From: Lingula anatina
Lineage: Eukaryota > Brachiopoda > Lingulata > Lingulida > Lingulidae
NCBI RefSeq assembly: GCF_001039355.2
Contig: NW_019775701.1
Coordinates: 54,056 to 118,055, forward strand
Length of the DNA: 64,000 nucleotides
Reading direction: 5' to 3'
The notes beneath the pieces were generated by a model. That model ran no database searches and was not told where the DNA came from. It saw nothing but the letters and a program-made list of their open reading frames with translations. The first letter of the stretch is position 1; the number at the start of each line of letters is the position of its first letter. Positions 50,243 to 62,254 of this stretch are shown here, one piece after another. Made by a program: the position numbers and the translations under genes.

Positions 50243-51409
50243 CCAATCTCAACAAAGGTGTACAGAGGCATAAATGGAAACAAAAATAACAGTATGTCCT
50301 TTTGCAACATTAACAGAATCTGCAAACAACAGAAAAAAACCTTGGTAGTTACTACTCCAATATTTCTGTCTTACACTTCTTGCAATCTTTGTCAGGGGAT
50401 GATGTTATAAACCAACATTAAGTTCTTCTTAGAAGAATAAATCAAAGTAAATTTGCGTGCCCAACACAGTTGGTGGCATTCTTTGCTGGACAAAATATTT
50501 TGGTCTGTCAATGGTATATATTTTTGGTAGCCAAAAAATCACTGTTCTCAATCTCAGCTATTCATTATATTGCAATAAAACCTTTGCAGGAGGATGGGCA
50601 GGATGACCTTCCCAAGCCCCAAAAAAGCTTAAATTGTATGGAAAAAAAATGTGATCACTGTTCTCATCTTGGCTATAATTGAAGATCCTTGGGGTGGATA
50701 TAATAGGGCTTTAAAAAGCTAAATATAAAAATATAACAGAAAAAAACTTTGAAACCTTGCCAAAATTTCATGAGGCACATTCCTAACTGACGATAAAACA
50801 TTGTGGAAGTCAAGTCGTTAGTCAATCAGCTTAGTTTCTCTAATAGAAAAAGAAACTACCTACTCATACTACCATGTGGTTTCTGCAATTGGATTCTTTT
50901 GCTTCCAATGTGGCTCAACCAACTGGCACGCAACATTTTCAACATGTGTTTCAATTACCCACACACTAAAAAATTGCGTTGCAGAAGAATAAAAAAAAAG
51001 TTTCTACACAGTTAATGGCAGGTCACTTTTTCTGTGACCTGGGTCGTACAAAACCTGTTCCTCCCCACCCCTGCCCCTCTCTTTCATAACTTGTTGATAA
51101 CTTCCACTCCAATATCTCGACTTTCACAACAAAGCCTGTCATTTGGAAGTTGGCACTAGTAACTTCCTGTAGAACTCGGGATCAATCCAGTTTTGCAGCA
51201 TCCCGCCTCTCGTGTACTTCGGGGTATTTATTTTCCTTGCATCTCATATTTGCAGAGCCGTAAGTTATTTCTTTTTGAATCACTCTTCCTTGGTAGGGCC
51301 TAAGGTTATTTCTTTTCAAAGCACATTGTGTTTATAAAATACTGCATAAGCTAGCGAGGTCATCGGTGATGAAACTAGTGCCGACCCAGGGTCAGAAACT
51401 GGGCTAGGC

Positions 51410-51515
51410 CCGTTTATGGGAGGCTGCGTTCACAACTAGCCTAACTTGATGTAAGAGAGGCCATGCTCACAAATATCCTAAATTTAATAAGAGAAGCTTC
51501 GTTCACAATTTATCT
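51410..51515 (+). repeat. Imperfect tandem repeat, unit ~48 bp
   Basis: Three diverged units share GAGGCTGCGTTCACAA / GAGGCCATGCTCACAA / GAAGCTTCGTTCACAA, each followed by an AT-rich segment ending TAAGAG, TAAGAG and TTA. Confidence 0.6.
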
Positions 51516-53133
51516 TATTACTAAGCACATGTGAAAGGGCGTGTTTACAAGTAGTTAAAAATGACCATGAGATTAATAAGAGCCCAATTTCTCTATCATA
51601 AAATTAATAAAATAACTTTTACAGCACATCTGTAAATAATCTTTATTAATATTATTATGCTTTTTTTTACATAAATTCCTTTTCCTTCGCTCTCTCTCTC
51701 TCTCTCTCTCTCTCTCAAGCACACACCCATGCAACCTCATCCTGCAAAAAAAGTTTATTTGAATAATAGCATCTGAATATCCCAACCAAATACCCTAGCT
51801 TCCAAGGATTTTGCCGTTTCATTTTCCAAACATCCCAACATGCAAATATGCACTTCCTCAATCCAAATACAAGTTTAAAAAGGTTCAAGACCTTCTTCTG
51901 ATCCACCTGTCTACCTATGAAAAAAAAACTCATCATCGCTTAGAAAATAGCTCTCTCCCCCCTCCTATCAAAAATTGATTTATTTCTGTTCATTTGCCGC
52001 ACATGCTGACTTCATCTCTTCCTGACCTCCAAACTGGCACTTCCTTGATCTTCAAATAGTTTCCAGAATATATTTATACATCAATCCTGATATTTCTGAC
52101 CTGCTGCTATAGCTTCAGGCTGGTCTAACAGGTATTAATTAGTAGTGTCAGCCATGTTTGTCTGTCTGAATAGCGGAGTAAACCATTATCTAACACGAGT
52201 CTGATATCCATTAATCAAAGCTTTACACCACTTCGTACAAGGTGGGATCTAATCATTAACTCATTCTAGGCTCTTTTACCTTTACAGAATATTATCTAAT
52301 ATTCCCTGTCTGGGAGGGTTTTCTACAAGATGTTACAAATAGAAAACTGACTATTTGTAGACCAATCTTATAAAAGTGTTGGGCATTTACTATATATCTA
52401 TTGTACCATTTTATGCCACTGAAAATCCTCTACATCATCAATTCTGTCTTTGCATATGTCGATCTTTAGAAGCACCTTTTATGTTAATGGCTTTATTTAT
52501 TTTTTTCTTAAAACAAATCATGCAAAAATACAGTTATGAAGATGTCCTGATAACTGACAGACTTTTTGCTATATTTTAAAGTGATTTGTATTTGAGGCCT
52601 TATTTACTTCTACCACTGTGCATTTATAACCAATGTCAATATCATTACACAATTATATCTTCACTTGCAAGTAAATGATGCAACTTTTTCTTCTGGTTAA
52701 TTTTTTTTTTCTTTTAACATTACATCATCATGGCATTCACATCTGCCCAATGCATCCATCCTAACTCCTATGTACTGGTAGCAAAATATGTTCCAAATGT
52801 GATCACATTGAACACTTAATGACAAACTAAAGCCTTTTATTTTGCTTTCATTCTAAGAAGAAAAAGACAACAGTAGCTGTCTTAAGTAGAATCAGATTTT
52901 GTACTTTCTCAAAGTTGCATAACGGAATAAGTCCAGATCATCTTATTATTCAACAGTAGCTTAGCAACTCGGACAAATGTGTAACATAAATAGAGTGAAA
53001 TCAGTCTGTTGGATTTGACATTAATAGCTTAACTAGCCTGGTTTGATTGCATTTTTAAGCCATAGACACCTCTGATGCCAAGCCCTTAGTTAAAGTATTT
53101 GACTTTGGATAGATTTCATATATATATTTTCAG

Positions 53134-53267
53134 GTTATTTCTTAAGCACGAACTGGATACTTGGACTTAAATCAGAAGTCCAGAAAAACCTTTATACAAA
53201 TGAGTTTTGCTGCACAAAAAAATACTTTCAACAGGAAATCATTAAATGTAGAATTACTTGTGCATGA
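53134..53267 (+). CDS. Possible alternative 3' exon of gene 2
   Basis: After the acceptor TATATATTTTCAG|GTTATTTC the frame set by gene 2 exon 2 (phase 1) is open for 44 codons to a TGA at 53265-53267. It starts Gly-Tyr, as the main exon 3 does, contains STNWILGLKSEV, CC, C and C near its end, and is followed by AATAAA at about 53329. Joined to exon 2 the product would have six cysteines, an even number. The W...CC layout also resembles the segment before the first CC in both genes. It could instead be a decayed exon copy or a chance frame in AT-rich DNA. Confidence 0.35.
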
Positions 53268-53457
53268 TTAATTTTGAAACCCTGCCAATGTTGTGACAAA
53301 TGTGCCACTTCAAAATATTAATTTGTTCAATAAATCAAGAAAACACATTTTTCTAACAAGGATTCATGTGTTTGGCATGACTGCTACTGCATAAAACAAA
53401 GAATGAACAATAAATTCCCAACAGGTATTCACACTACGTGATAGCTATGATGTTTGA

Positions 53458-53497
<40 letters not shown>

Positions 53498-54237
53498 ATG
53501 TGTGTGTATGTGTGAATTGCCTGTATAGTCCACCTTTTTTTAAAATTTACACCAAATCAACTCCTAAAAAGGACTACTTTTTTTACACTGTTGACTTTTT
53601 TTTTCAACTTTCCAATATATCACATAACACAGTCATAAAGACCTTACAAAATGCTTGTTGGAATGCTTTGTTTATGGCAACCAAATAGTATACAGTAACT
53701 AAATCAACAGTCATTACACCTAGAATTTGAAACATCTAAAAGAAATAGAAGACTGCAGTTTCTTCATAAAAAACTAACTTTGTCTTACTTAAATTCATCA
53801 CTGACAGACGATTTCAATATCTAACTCTAGAATCTTATTACACAGCATCAGTATAAATCATCCACTCTGTAAATGATAGGGCAATTTCTCATGTTTCCAT
53901 CAACTCACATATTGCAATATTTCACCCTGTCGAGATTTATCAAAATGATTTTAATCACTCACGAAACAAGGCCTTCTGGCAGGAGCCCAAATAATTTCCT
54001 TTTCTTTGACATTTAAATCATCTGTTTTACATTTACTAACAAAACATTGTTCTATAATGCATACAATGAATCAATTTTGTTTAAATTAAGTAAGAAATTA
54101 CAGTACTTCATTCTTCTTATATTTATTTCTTCACCCCTGCCACCCAAAACATGAAGTTATGTCTTTCATTCGATATATTCAATGTTTTGCATTTTTCCAC
54201 GATTCAAAGTTATACATTTAATTTTTCTTCTCCCCAG
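53268..54237 (+). other. Gene 2 intron 2, last part
   Basis: Contains a (GT)n microsatellite (53459-53496). Nothing else recognised up to the exon 3 acceptor. Confidence 0.6.
53459..53496. repeat. (TG)n microsatellite
   Basis: A GT repeat of about 38 nt, with further imperfect GT just downstream. Confidence 0.95.
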
Positions 54238-54521
54238 GTTACGATTGCTGTGAACGGCTTATGCCTGCCTGCTGCCTGTTTGACCTTCAGTGCTGCTACG
54301 ACAGCATCGACAGGTTGAAGGATTGTTGCATGGCTGGCACCCCTAAGAGCGAAAAATGCTGTCGTCAGCTGATTTTCCTCCACGATACATGCTACGGACA
54401 TGAAACAGGAGGGCGTAAAATGCACTGCTGGATCTACATGAGCCGAACGTGTGCGAAAAACAAAATGTTACAGGAGAACTTGGTCTGCAACAAGCGCTAC
54501 ACATGGGATGTTGTGCAGTGA
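54238..54521 (+). CDS. Gene 2 exon 3: cysteine-doublet domain and C-terminus
   Basis: The acceptor is TTTTTCTTCTCCCCAG|GTTACG, a strong pyrimidine tract; the stop TGA is at 54519-54521. In phase 1 from exon 2 it encodes residues 67-160. The cysteines are CC 70-71, CC 78-79, CC 85-86, CC 96-97, CC 107-108, C118, C130, C138 and C150. With CC 63-64 there are 16. The first four doublets are spaced x5, x6, x5 exactly as in gene 1. The exon is distinctly richer in G+C than its surroundings, as expected for a real exon. The stretch CCRQLIFLHDTCY looks like a phospholipase A2 motif but has the wrong spacing. Product: secreted disulfide-rich protein of unknown function. Confidence 0.88.
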
Positions 54522-54542
54522 ATGGAATAGCCATTTGCTTGA

Positions 54543-54548
54543 AATAAA
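54543..54548 (+). terminator. Poly(A) signal candidate for gene 2
   Basis: AATAAA lies only 22 nt after the stop codon and is followed at 54565 by a short A run. Such a short 3' UTR is possible. A later signal (for example 56696-56701) cannot be excluded. Confidence 0.4.
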
Positions 54549-56030
54549 CACAAGCATATCACCTAAAAAAAAAATTCAGAATGGATCAACTGAATCCTAC
54601 TGGCTGTCTCGATCCATCTTTACAGTTTGGACAATGTTGAATGTTCATTTTAGACTTAAATCACTCTGCAAACTATGTGGGTTTTTTCCATCATTGCCTA
54701 CCATTATTAGCAATGCATGTCATATTTCAAAGACTTTTCTTTCATAGATTGCGTCACAGAAACAGCAATGCATTATGGGAAATTGGAACATCCCACATCA
54801 GTGCTCGATCCAACTTTCACAGACTTTCGTGTCTGCTTGCATACTAAGAACTGAACTCTACTGAACTTGGCGAACCTCAAGCTATTAATATGACAATATA
54901 CAATATCTGGGTATTCTTCAATACTTGGCTGTACTCACAATGAGTGAAATTATATGGTTCTTAGAGCTTAATTTATGTCATCAATGGTTGGTAATTATCA
55001 GCCACTTGCCATGCTAGCACTATGCCAGAGAAAGTAAAAATTCACAGACTATATATATTTTTCTTATCCAACTGATCAGTTGTTGATTGGTGGACAAATG
55101 TGTTAACTTGGCATCCGAAGTGTTGTGGATTTTTTTTAAAATCTTTTACTTGATTTCTACTTCGTTTATTCATCTACTTTTTAAAATCCATCTCCTTTTT
55201 ACAGGGGCTACCTATACTGTACAGATGCATGTAAAAGATATGTTATTTTTTCTTTTTGAAAACATTTTAAAGGAAATATATCATAAACATGTGGACATAG
55301 GCTTTAATTTTGCAAAAATCACCCACCTTCGGGGAGATGTTTACAGATCATATCATTTACTTATATTAATTCTACAGTCAACACGCATTTATTCTCAGCA
55401 ATTTGATAAATGTATTTCTTTCTTAATATTGACTCATGAACTGCAAAAACTTTTAAGGTACTTGGATTCTTATTAGGAAATATCTATCAACATATTTCAA
55501 AATCCTACCATTTTTCAGGTATTGAAAAATACTGGACAATTGCCATCAATATGAAAAGTATTTATTACATATTCTAAAAACAAAAGGTATACACTTATCT
55601 AATATAAGGAACATATAACACACTGACAATATATAGCCATCAATCTTATAAAGCCATTTATGCTGGCTTTATGTTTCCCATAAAATCTTACAGCTTGGGG
55701 ACTATTTTACAAAAAGTTAGTTTTTTGTGCTTAGCTTAGACTGCTACCATCAGATAGCTAACTACTTAAAGTTAACTTTGCCATATAATCAGAGCATCTT
55801 ACAAACAACTGGCCTTTATGTGTAGTTGAAATGCCTCAATGCAACTGAGACAGCTAAATCTTAAGCAGTCTTTCACCTTTAGTTGTATTGTGAAATTAAC
55901 CCCCTCCCCACCCAAGTCCTCTCATCTCTAACGCACAAATCTACAGAAAGAAAATAAATTTCCACAGAATAATTTCTTCTAATATTTATCCAGAAATATA
56001 AAAGATAAACAGCTATAGACTTACAGACAG

Positions 56031-56235
56031 AGGGGCCATTCACACTAGCTCGTGTACATTAACTCTAGGGGGACACTAGCTGAATGCAACTAGCTACTTT
56101 TGGCCTTAACTAGAATTTAGAGAAGCTGGTGATTTTATGAGTATGTAAGTCTGTTAATCTGATTGCATTCAGCAAGAGTCCCCGTGGAGTTACTGCGCAC
56201 TAGTTAGTGCACACTCACCCATTCAAACGGCCCCT
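56031..56235. mobile_element. MITE family B-like element, AGGGGCC ends
   Basis: The left end is AGGGGCCATTCACACTAG and the right end, on the opposite strand, AGGGGCCGTTTGAATGG. The inner arms are GGGGACACTAGCTGAATGCA and the complement of TGCATTCAGCAAGAGTCCCC. It combines the family B core with ends like those of the element at 25832. Confidence 0.65.
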
Positions 56236-57521
56236 GAGAGTAGCTTTACATAAAAAGAAAACCAAGTATAACTTACTGATTGATTAGACAATTAAGTAAG
56301 AGATCGGTTATGAATCTTGCTTTTAGAGGAAGCCAATCTCCTTTTTATCTGACACTGACAAATGGCATCCTTTTAGTTGGTAATGTTGGGTTTTTTTATA
56401 TTAGAACACAGTATTTTATCAAATTCTTGAATTCAATCTGCAAAGGCAAGCCGAGGCAAATAATGGGAATCGATAGTTTAAAATGATGCATGTTCTTTGT
56501 AATATATTACAACATTTCATTCTTATTTGCAATGAATGCATCAATTCTAGAAGTCTGTAAGTATACTAATTATACGAATGATACATTATGTTTAAAATAT
56601 TTTTCTTGAATTCATATTCAGGAGCTTGTAGTATTTAACTTAGATTTTTCTTGAAAACAATTTATTTGTAAATATGGAAAAATATATTTTTGTGAAATAA
56701 ATATAACTGTAAATCAAAAATACCCAAATGTGTTTGATTCACATTTTTAAATTTTTTTTTAAATATTTAAACCAGAAATATAAAACATGTAAAAATTAAT
56801 TTAAATAAATTGAACTCTCCTTCTCTCTCGATCTGAACTATGGAATTTCAACCCCCCCCCCCCCCCAACAAAAGCCCAAAAATTCAAAATCCAGTGGGGA
56901 AAACCTGTTCATTACATGATTATGAATGAGTTACAGACAAAACCATCCTTGTTCCTTTTAATTAATTACCACATCACGTAAAGTTAACTTTGGAAAACAT
57001 GACTAATTTAATCAAACCCAGTGGTCTATCCATTTTATTTAGTCTGATATCATTTCAAAAAGACCAGATTATTGGCCAATAATTTTACATGATCGAAAGG
57101 AGCCAACCTACCTGTCTGACATCGAGTTTATTTTTGGCAATGTAACAAAATTCTAAACGGTAAAGCTGAATTTAATTATATAGGATTTTTTTTTGTCTGA
57201 TAACCGAGCTGTACCTTGGCAGCCTTTGCCTTGAACTTTAAGATCGCAACACACATAAAAAGTCCGACAGAAATGAAATTAGAAAAGCTTTTCTTTTCAT
57301 GCTAACCACAACATCAAATGCTAATAAAGCAACAGAAATCCAGATATGCATGCAGCTCAAATAGATTTTATAGTTCTCATGATACTCCCATCAAGTTAGA
57401 TCAAAACTACCACATAAGCATTAAGCAATAAAAAAAGAGCAAAGACGAGATTGACCATTTCATGGTTGAAGGGTCAACCGGTGCGTGTGTTGCATTATGG
57501 TAAAGTTAACATCAACTATAA

Positions 57522-57778
57522 GGCTTCGTTCACATGCAATGTCTATTTTCTAAATTCTATTTTCTATTTGCGGTATGTCTTATGATCACGGTCTGTGGCC
57601 TGAATATCCCGCGGCGTAATTACTGGCAGCGCGAGCCAGTTACTATAAGTTACTATAAGTAACTGGCTCGCGCTGCCAGTAATTACGTGGCGGGATATTC
57701 AGGACACAGACCGTGATCATAAGATAGCGCAAATAGAAAATAGAAATTAGAAAATAGACATTGCATGTGAACGAAGCC
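57522..57778. mobile_element. Near-perfect 257-bp foldback MITE with TAA target duplication
   Basis: Almost the whole element is one inverted repeat. Its ends are GGCTTCGTTCACATGCAATG and the exact complement at the right end. Its inner arms AGCGCGAGCCAGTTACT meet near the centre. TAA flanks both sides (57519-57521 and 57779-57781). This is typical of a non-autonomous PIF/Harbinger-like foldback. The RNA would form a long hairpin. Confidence 0.88.
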
Positions 57779-57986
57779 TAACACTAGTAGCATATAAAAA
57801 GTAGTGTTTCTGAACTAAAATGAAAACTCATTCATCTGTGCTTTATTATCTCATACAAATGTGTAATACTTCCAGCTGTAGAAATGACAGGTGTTACGCA
57901 GAGAGGCTAGCTGCAGTCAAAATCTGTATATGCCATGTGTGCTGAAAGGGGCATTCAGGGACATTGGCATATGATCCATCCCACAA

Positions 57987-58163
57987 GGCCATTCTCAATA
58001 GGGGACTACTGTAACTAGTCAGTGGGTCAAATATGGCCGACCAACTTGAATACTTCCCCGCGAGATATCTATTCATTGTCTTGTAGCAGATTAGATGGCA
58101 AGCTTTGTAGTAGGTTGCCATATTTGACTTCGGACCAGTTAGTCCCCTATTCTGAATGGAGCC
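57987..58163. mobile_element. Foldback element, AATAGGGGACTA ends
   Basis: The left arm GGCCATTCTCAATAGGGGAC is matched on the opposite strand by the right arm CCATTCAGAATAGGGGAC, and TCAAATATGG is repeated inverted inside. About 177 bp. A 114-codon open frame on the minus strand runs through it and is not taken as a gene. Confidence 0.7.
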
Positions 58164-58702
58164 AAAGATTATCCAGTGTGAAATGAAGGGGAATCGTGAA
58201 ATGGTCAATGAAACTTTTTTGATTCCTATAAAAAACAATGTATCTGATTGTGTTATGTAACATCAACATGAAATGTTGAAATGTGATCGTTCCGTCTGAC
58301 TGTGCCTGATAAGAAAATTTACTTATATAGTTATAACCATGTGTTTACCACAGGTACACCCGTGTGCACACACATGTATAAACAAGCCAGAAAACACCCA
58401 CGTCTAAACCTTTTTTTGAGGCACAACCTTTATCAATGAAAAAAACTGAGAGTGAGCAATTCAATAATAATCTTTTTTTCTTATACATGGTGGTATGAAG
58501 AACTAAAGAAAACATTTGCGGAACTACCATAAAATTTGGGATATTCTTTATGTAACAAGAGGTGATACCCTTCAAATCAACAGTTTTATTCCTCCCCATC
58601 CCTACCCACAGCCGTCTCTCACCTAGCTATCCTCTAACTCTGGTCAATTCCCCCAACTCCCCCATCCCCCAATGAAAACAGTAAGTCCATCCTCCCTCAT
58701 CG

Positions 58703-58751
58703 NNNNNNNNNNNNNNNNNNNNNNNNNNNNNNNNNNNNNNNNNNNNNNNNN
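58703..58751. other. Assembly gap (49 N)
   Basis: A run of N bordered on the right by twelve C. The open frames crossing it on the minus strand are meaningless. Confidence 0.98.
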
Positions 58752-61382
58752 CCCCCCCCCCCCTCCCTCTTCCCAAACCCTCCTCAAACACACACACAAA
58801 AAAATCGAGCCAGAATAACTTCTGGTTAACCATGCGTGAGGCACAGCCCTTCATGAGGGACGCATTAGCTGTTTGTTTGAACAACCGCCCCCTGGCATTT
58901 TGTTATCCAATACCATCCACACTATGAGCACCTTGTGGCAGGTGGTCTTACTTAACCTGTCTAGTCTCACACATGCAGGGGGGCAATGACCAGGATGGTG
59001 GGGTTCTTACTATCAACCCTCCATATCTTATAGCTGTTATTATAATTGTTGTTGTTGTTGTTTTTATTGTAATAAATTATTATTATTATCATTATTATTA
59101 ATTAATAAATAATAATAATAATAATAATATCGGTAAAGCTGAATGGTACATTTTATATCCCCAAAAATTCTTTTTCCTGTATTATTATTATCATTATTCA
59201 TTTTAATCATCATTTATTTTATTGTTCTCTTTTAATAATTTAACATCTGTATCATTCCTGCTATGCAGATCAGTGACAGAAGCAAGGTCAACAGCAAGGT
59301 CACCTGTAATAGAGTGAGATCTTTTTCTATCTTTGCCTGTGCTTAACTCGGCTAACTTGTATTTCTCCCTGTCTAGATAATTAGGAAAATAATTCAGCGG
59401 ATGAATTAAAAACATTTACTTTTCATTTTATTTTACCGTTGCCTATCATCAAGATAATGTATTGGTAGACAACTGTATTTTCTTTTCATTAAAGCTAAAA
59501 CATTTGCAACTTAATTTCCCAAAACCAATCAACTGGCTAGTTTCTTAAAATAACTAAAAACCGAAAAATGTATTTTACTTGGAGGTCAAACACTTTTGTT
59601 CCATTATAATCCACGATCAATAATAATCTGTAATACTCCAATAAAACAAAGTACTTTTTGATAGAAAATATAGATCATTTCTTTAGTTTTTAATATAAAA
59701 AACAAGAACAACCACAGATCTATCATGGTTATCAAATTCTTCGTGAAAGCGCCTCATCTTCCAGATTTAGGAGCCACCCTTAGTTTCAGGTCAATTGCAT
59801 AACCCCTGTTGAGGGCTCAAAACTCCTACGAACCCTATTGAAGACATCTACAAAAACATCCAGATATCCCCACTGTGAGATTAAAGAATTTGCTGCTCCT
59901 GCACTGAATCTAAAATTTACACTAAGCTGGTTACCTAGACATATTGTGGGCCACCATAAACTTTCTTTCCTGTTATTTTTTTTCTCTTTTTATAATTCCT
60001 ACATTAAAGTTACATATGAAGTAAAATTGTTGCCACAAAACTCAACCAAATGCCATCATAGTTTTCAAATAGCATAACTTAAAAGAAATGCCAAAGCCTG
60101 TCATCTCAAATTCTCGAAAAACTTAATTTGAAAATATTTCTTCTGCTCGTCTCCTGTGCAATATATAATCCTAGGCAGTTTCCATCAAGCTTAATTTTCA
60201 TTTTTATGTCATATTACATGCTCAGATGTTTTCAAAATTTAGGGCACTCCCTCCCTCTTCTCCAATAACTTGTCAATAACTGATGATATTTCATCTGTTG
60301 TCCTTTGATCTAATATTTCCCCATTGCCTGAGCAGCTGTACCGATGCAGTTGACGTTTGCAGCAGATGAGCCTCAAAAATTACAGGGTACATCGTACAGT
60401 CACTAATGCCTTGAGTTTGCACCCACAATTACATCATTCTCGCTTCTGCAACAGTATGATTCTGATACACCTCTGTTGGTGGTTCAAGGTTTTATTGAAG
60501 TTTCATTGACTATCTTTAGATATATACCCATATCGCCATTGCTACCCTAGAGAGGACAACGGCATTATAACAGTAAAATGTTCTAGCTGCTGGCGGTATG
60601 ATGTACTAATTGCATACGGCTGCTGATGGAACAAAATTAAAGTGCTACAATAACAGGTCGCTTTACACATTCAGTTAAATGCATTTAAGATAGAAATGAA
60701 CTTGGTTACTTTTGGCGCCCCATGTGACAGATATGGTATGATATTGATGAAAGACCTGCAGTGAAAGCCTATATGAATACACTGCACTTTGATGTGCTAA
60801 GCTTATATTCCTGGTTATGAAAGCTGATTGCAATCATCAAAGGCTGCATGACCTCATGCTGTGGACTTCATGGGAGAGTGGACTAGACTGATTGCAATGA
60901 TCAATTTTGATTGCATAACACAACTGACATTGGACCATAATAACATCATGTTGTTGACCATAATAACATCATCCTTTGACTTTGATATGTCATTGTAAGT
61001 ACCTTCACATTCTCTGATAGTCATGAAAAATAAAAGGAATTCAACACAGTTGACACATATTTTTGAATAAAACAAAGCGCCAAGTGAAATAACATCACAG
61101 TGAATAAAAACGTACAAATGTATCAACTACAATGCAGACTTTTTGCCAATAATCCTGACATTCCATTTCTCAAATGACTTCACAATAAGGCAGTGACATT
61201 GTGACATATCGACTGCAATCTTCTACATGTAACCAATGTAACCTTTGCTTGGCATTTTCCACTCCAATGTTATACAAAGGACATGTTATATCTGACCTGA
61301 GGTAACGTAATTACTAAAAAATTCTGCAAACCACACTCAAACAAAACATTTCATCACATTGATTTTCATACATTTCTTGATG

Positions 61383-61430
61383 ATAAATAAATAAATAAAT
61401 ATATAAATAAATAAATAAATAAATAAATAA
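61383..61430. repeat. (AAAT)n microsatellite
   Basis: A tetranucleotide AAAT repeat of about 48 nt with one TATAT interruption. Confidence 0.95.
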
Positions 61431-62254
61431 TGGGAAAACAATGTTTCTCCCACCGAGGCTCCTGAAAAGACATATTCTGTTTTGGGGCATGCCACCATAG
61501 GCAAAACATTGCTTTCATTTAATTAAAAATATTGTCAATAAATTCTGTTTAATTCTATGGAGTAATTCCAGCAGACACTTGATAGTTTCCACTTTAAATA
61601 GCCAACAGTTAGTTTGCCCATTAACTTCTACTGACCAGTGCTTAACTGGTATTGCAGTTGAACGAAATGGCCAGTGCCCCCCAAGAGAAGGCCTATATTG
61701 ACCATCAATAACTGACACTGGGTGGAGAAAATCCATGAAATAGTAGTTATGAAAACCGCAAAGTATTTCTGTGGAACAGGAAGAAACACCCGTTCCTGCT
61801 AAAAGAGAAAAAAAACTCGAGTGGGTTTGTAAATTATTTTTCTATCAGTCTGAATATATCTTATGATGGACATTGAGATTGAAACACATAATAGTCATAA
61901 TCTTTTTGAAGCTCCCTTGAGTAAAATCGGTTGAAAACCAATCATATGAAACGCAAACATTTCCTAAAGCTTGGCTTTGAATCCATACAAATACTACTAT
62001 TTCTGTGCTCCCTTAGGAGGTATTTGAAACCACATGATCATTTGAATTAGAATCATTACCGGAGAGTTATCTCAAAAGTTAGATCCCCGTTGGCTAAGGG
62101 TACCTTAGAGAATAATACTAAATACGTCTTCGTATGATCAATATAATTTTGTTTCCCAGGGGAAAATCTCCAAGTACAGTGACTGCACTTTGACACTGGC
62201 TAGAGACAAAGGTTCTCAAACTACGTAAATAGAATTAAACTCTTGCATCTTTTA

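Larger units (their letters stand above)
49429..53133 (+). other. Gene 2 intron 2, first part
   Basis: No exon seen. It holds a poly(A) run (49628-49646), a (TAA)n tract (50195-50241), imperfect ~48-bp repeats at about 51410-51515 and a (CT)n tract (51690-51716). Confidence 0.55.

Noticed and set aside
50093-50410. Poly-Asn protein
   Set aside because: The Asn run is the (TAA)n microsatellite.
54343-54375. Phospholipase A2-like motif (CC...HDTCY) in gene 2
   Set aside because: Phospholipase A2 needs CC-x2-HD-x-C. Here there are six residues between CC and HD, no calcium loop, and the cysteine layout matches gene 1 instead.
4072-54521. Insulin/relaxin family for the two genes
   Set aside because: Neither protein has the A-chain CC-x3-C-x8-C or the B-chain cysteine spacing.
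55087-55476. 129-codon plus-strand frame after gene 2, with an acceptor-like site at about 55204
   Set aside because: The composition is that of AT-rich DNA and there are few cysteines and no motif. This length is expected by chance in 64 kb.
57894-58238. 114-codon minus-strand frame
   Set aside because: More than half of it is the foldback element at 57987-58163.
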